From contig WHVD01000170.1 in the NCBI GenBank assembly GCA_015178975.1, positions 1-64,000 of the forward strand: a DNA stretch of 64,000 nucleotides, in the 5' to 3' direction. The notes beneath the pieces are model-generated. The model was not told the origin of the DNA, made no database searches, and saw nothing but the letters and a program-made list of their open reading frames with translations. Source of the stretch: Hysterangium stoloniferum. Its lineage: Eukaryota; Basidiomycota; Agaricomycetes; Hysterangiales; Hysterangiaceae. The number at the start of each line of letters is the position of its first letter. The first letter of the stretch is position 1. Position numbers and translations under genes: made by a program. Positions 60,726 to 64,000 of this stretch are shown piece after piece.

Positions 60726-61640
60726 TGCAACATAGGCATCATCAACTCCATGCTTGCAGTCCATTTCTTGCTTGAGCTGTTTGTCACTGTCAAAGATTGT
60801 TTGCACATATATGGCTGCAGCCAAAACATATTCATTGGCACAGCAGTGGGCGGGCACCAGATTATTTCTGTAGTAGATCATGAACAAACTGCGATTTGAG
60901 AACCATATTAAGACTGAGATTATAGAATACTTACTGATAAGTTAAAGTGTTTTGTTAGACTTGAAACACTGATTTTCTGCAAGGCTGCATTTGCAGGTGA
61001 ATCCTGAAGGTTCACCCTTAGAATATAATTGCCCTTGAGCATGAGAGCCCTAGTGTAATTTATTCCAAGGAATTCCAAGTGCTTTGGATTAACACTGGAG
61101 AAAGAAATGACCTATGAGAAGTGCATCAGGCTAGATTTGGTACAATGAAGGAAGACTTACATGGGGATGAATGATTGTGGACTTTAGGAGGTCATCCAGA
61201 CTCTTCAAAATGCTAAGATTTGCCAATAACAGCTGACAGAACTTTGGGATATCAAGTGCCAGATCCAATACTGAATTAGCATTGTCTGGCATCAAAGCCA
61301 ACTTGGCCGCTGAATGCAAATACTTGTCGTTCGCAGTAGTGAGTGCTGTCTGAAACCAAGGCCTGAATGTGAAATGCACATCATTCTGAAAGAAAGACAC
61401 ATTGGTGACAATTGTACAATTGTGACAACCATCACGCAAGACCTTCCCATTACAAGTCTTATATTGTATGATGTGACACTTGTCACTCCAGCTTCTTTTA
61501 CAGCTGCGTCTGCCTCCTCACAATGTTCGACGATCCTTTGGTAGCATGGCAATAGACAAGTGGGAAGAAAAATATCTTTATTTATCTGACTGAGGCCCAT
61601 TTTGGATGCATTGTCCAAAGAAAAGATCATGTGTCCCCAC
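60618..61640 (-). pseudogene. unrecognised gene 'X', right copy
   Basis: On the minus strand the exons read GLSQINKDIFLPTCLLPCYQ...VKEAGVTSVTSYNIRL, then NDVHFTFRPWFQTALTTAND...SVLDLALDIPKFCQLLLANL, KHLEFLGINYTRALMLKGNY, then CCANEYVLAAAIYVQTIFDSD and VFPELTIPFTTITRCNNSYT up to the palindrome centre. An in-frame TAA and a 4-bp gain near 60865 break the join to the last exon, where the left copy reads through (KESGAHC). The upstream exon at about 61440-61640 has no counterpart in the left copy. It extends further left in the protein than anything recognised. Confidence 0.55.
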
Positions 61641-61672
61641 ATGCACACTGCCCTGCGTAGGGTGACCACCTT

Positions 61673-63312
61673 TCAAAGAATATCCTGAGTCCTCCCTTTA
61701 GCCCTGAAGAGCGCACTCACTTCATTGAGCAACTCCACCTCACCATCCACACTGCCAACCAGGACCCTTCTGCCATCATCATCTACACTGATGGCTCCCA
61801 CTGCAAAGCTCATGGGAACCACTGACGCACAGGTGCCAGCTACTCTATCCACCACCTTGGCACCTCCATCTGCCATGGGCACTTCAGCCTAGGCAAATGT
61901 GCAGGGATTTTTGATGCCAAAATGTTTGCCCTGGCTAGTGCCAGCACCATTCTACCAAAAATCATGGCTGATTTTCCTGAAGCTAAGCACCTTCTCGTCT
62001 TCTCTGACAATCAGGCTGCGCTCAGATCCATTGATGACCTCTCAGACCACCCCAGCCAGTGTGCCTCCATAATTTTCCACAAACACATTGACTCTTTCCT
62101 AATTGACCTATACCACCATGTCTCCCTCTCCTGGATCCCTGGCCACAAGGGATTCCAAGGCAATGAAGAGGCTGACTTCCTCACAAAAGAAGCTGTTACC
62201 TGCCCCCCTGTGAAGGGTATGCATATATGCATGATTGGACAGTGGAATAATATACATATTATAGTACTTTATTATCTAGTTTCTATTCCTTTTCCTTAAT
62301 TCTTTATATCTTTCAAGCATACCCGTATTTCTTAGTTCGAAGTCTTGTGTATACCTATGGGCGCTCTCGGCGCCAAAAGACAGACACTTTTTTACCCAGC
62401 AGACACCACCTCGTAACGACCCCGACGTCGAATAGCGAGAGGTGTCAAGGGTAACGTCTCAGCTACTTATAAAGGTAGCAACTTCTTGCGTACTAATAAT
62501 CTTTGGACTCGAACCGCGAAGGTCAAGTCCCACTCTCAAGTCTTTGCACTCATTGACACTCTAGTCAATTCGCGCTGCTATATCTCTACCTCTGATATTC
62601 AGTCTTTCGCTGACTATCTTTCTTACTTCTAGCTACAAGTTGTACCGTAAAGGTCAACTCTTCTTTTCTCTGGTCCTTATCGTCACGAGCAACTGTACAA
62701 TTGCTCTTGTGACGTGTAGTGCGTCTCTTTACTAGTACTATCAGTCTAGTAATCTACAGTATTGTACAGGACAGTCAATACTTAATAATAGTAGTTGAAT
62801 AAATACTATTCTTCGTACATCGAGCGGTCAGAATCTATCGACTCTTCACACCCCCCATCATCCACTCCACTGTCTCCTGGGTCCTGGAATGTGCCAAGTC
62901 CCACTCCCTAAAACTTTGGCGACAAGACTGGCTCCACCTTCCCCACACCAACCAAGCTGCTGTCACACTCCACAAACCCCCTGCTGTGAAACTCTCAAAG
63001 TTCCACAAGGAATATGGTGGTCCCCGCCACGTCCACACATGTCATCCAGACCATCTTGGGCCACGGCTTCTTCGGCACCTACTACCAATGTTTCCTCCCT
63101 GACCTCCCCACCTCCTGTCCCGGTGGCACAGAAGACATCCAGTCCCGCCTCCACATCCTTTACGAGTGCCCCCTTCATGAGGAGCACTGCCACACCCTCT
63201 GCACTGCCTCTCAAGACCTATCACTCCCCATTATCCTTGGCACCCACAGTGGCTCAAAAAACTGTCCCAATTTTTTCTCATTTTTGAAAGGTTGGGTTGG
63301 CATGGATTACTG
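61673..63312 (+). pseudogene. Tad-like LINE (non-LTR retrotransposon) C-terminal fragment
   Basis: RNase H region: IIIYTDGSHC (first Asp), a TGA near 61824, FDAKMFALAS (the usual catalytic Glu is Lys here), LVFSDNQAALRSI, and WIPGHKGFQGNEEADFLTKEA. The solo LTR at 62209-62850 then interrupts it. Afterwards SWVLECAKSHSLKLW and, in another frame, ILGHGFFGTYYQCFLPDLP...SRLHILYECPLHEEH give the C-terminal zinc-knuckle region, with CPGG in place of the usual CPCG. The stop is at 63312. RT and endonuclease are absent, as in 5'-truncated LINE copies. Confidence 0.85.
62209..62850 (+). repeat. solo chromovirus LTR, 642 bp, inside the LINE
   Basis: It begins TGTGAAGGGTATGCATATAT and ends GACTCTTCACA, with CCCCC on both sides (62204-62208, 62851-62855). 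It is the same family as the LTRs of element B but a distinct subfamily (GCATGATTGGACAGTGG near the start). It lies more than 40 kb from the other copies. Confidence 0.94.
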
Positions 63313-63497
63313 ACATAAGCAGAAAATCTAAGTAAATTATCAAAGGTACTATAGGATCATGGCTTGAAGGTAAGCCTTGGTTCATGTGATTTGAATCAAA
63401 ACCCATTGAATAATAAATAAAACAAAACAGCTACTCATTGGGACAGTTTTTTGAACTATGATTATTTTACTTTCTAGTACTTTGTATGCCCCCATTT
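63313..63497 (+). other. LINE 3' untranslated tail and spacer
   Basis: It follows the LINE stop and includes AATAATAAATAAAACAAAAC near 63410, which could be the A-rich end. Confidence 0.5.
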
Positions 63498-63869
63498 TGT
63501 TACAACTGGAATTCCCACTGGACTCCAGGCACTAACTTATACGCACCCGTGCTCTATACACACCGATTGTCAGTTTACTGGAATACCCACCAGACTCCGT
63601 ACATCAGACTTGTCCATGTTTGACTTCGTTACGTTGTGTATCAGTCACTGGAATACCCACCAGACTCCATCCCTGTCTATGTCCGACCTCGTCCCACGCA
63701 TCAGTCACCAGACCCCACTCGGAAAACCCATCATCCCTCTAACTGAGCCCCATTCCCATTTTAGTCAAATGACCTGTCACGATTCGGACTCCGCTCCCAC
63801 TCCATTTCCCATTATGGTTTATGATTTGTCACGATTCAGACTCCACTCCATTCCGTCCCATTCCTAACA
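63498..63869. repeat. probable copia-type LTR, 372 bp
   Basis: The ends TGTTACAACTGG and CATTCCTAACA are TG...CA with an inverted TGTTA/TAACA. The 5-bp flanks differ (CATTT and CCAAA), so it could be one LTR of an element running off the window. The right edge is a palindrome, CACCAAATTTGGTG, that makes orientation ambiguous. It contains about three units of roughly 71 bp with core GGAATACCCACCAGACTCC (63508, 63580, 63650). Confidence 0.6.
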
Positions 63870-64000
63870 CCAAATTTGGTGTTTACTTATCCCGTTTTAT
63901 GTTTTGCTAGTTTTGTTTCATTATTACTGGATTTGGTATGTTATTCATTCCACAGTCTATATAGTCTGGCAGATGTTGTACATACAATCCAGTCAGAAAA
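63870..64000. other. edge sequence, unassigned
   Basis: AT-rich. It may be internal sequence or flank of the LTR-like repeat. Confidence 0.4.

Overview
The window looks like nuclear DNA of a filamentous basidiomycete, most likely an agaricomycete. Protein-coding genes are compact and split by many short introns of about 45-70 bp. The retroelements are Ty3/gypsy chromoviruses, a Ty1/copia element whose primer site matches initiator tRNA, and a Tad-like LINE. The ribosomal protein uS12, Cdc6, ferrochelatase with a [2Fe-2S] Cys tail, and a Met13-type MTHFR are all typical fungal nuclear genes. Species cannot be named from sequence alone.

Layout. (1) 1-21,490 is a retrotransposon nest. A degenerate copia element (minus, cut by the window edge) sits in the gag of a chromovirus fragment, whose LTR in turn sits in the integrase of an older chromovirus fragment. 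Beside these, a 13.5 kb chromovirus (plus, 6,559-20,033) holds three solo-LTR insertions. One of those LTRs contains a 250-bp TG...CA element that carries a nearly complete tRNA gene. Downstream of pol this chromovirus has an extra open region. Its C-terminal part recurs in the remnant of a second, diverged element at 20,524-20,848. (2) 22,636-58,022 is an orderly gene block: MTHFR, a BTB-BTB-CAP-Gly protein, NAA15, an ATRIP/Rad26-like protein, a choline/ethanolamine phosphotransferase, RPS23, an unrecognised coiled-coil protein, a gamma-tubulin-complex (GCP) protein, an LYR-motif protein, ferrochelatase, a formate/nitrite transporter, Cdc6 and a RING protein with a SUMO-interacting motif. (3) 58,500-64,000 is rearranged. 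An unrecognised spliced gene is present as an inverted duplication around a 217-bp near-perfect palindrome. One arm has captured a 1.2-kb intron-containing piece of the GCP gene from 14 kb away. Next come a LINE fragment with a solo LTR in it and a further LTR-like repeat at the edge.

The host genes are mostly housekeeping and do not form a metabolic cluster, although several concern genome maintenance or division (ATRIP-like, Cdc6, GCP, RING/SIM). The most unusual material is in the mobile DNA: the tRNA-bearing miniature LTR element, the chromovirus accessory reading frame, and the fold-back duplication with gene capture. Intron boundaries and splice joins were set by eye from frame continuity, so small exon errors are likely.
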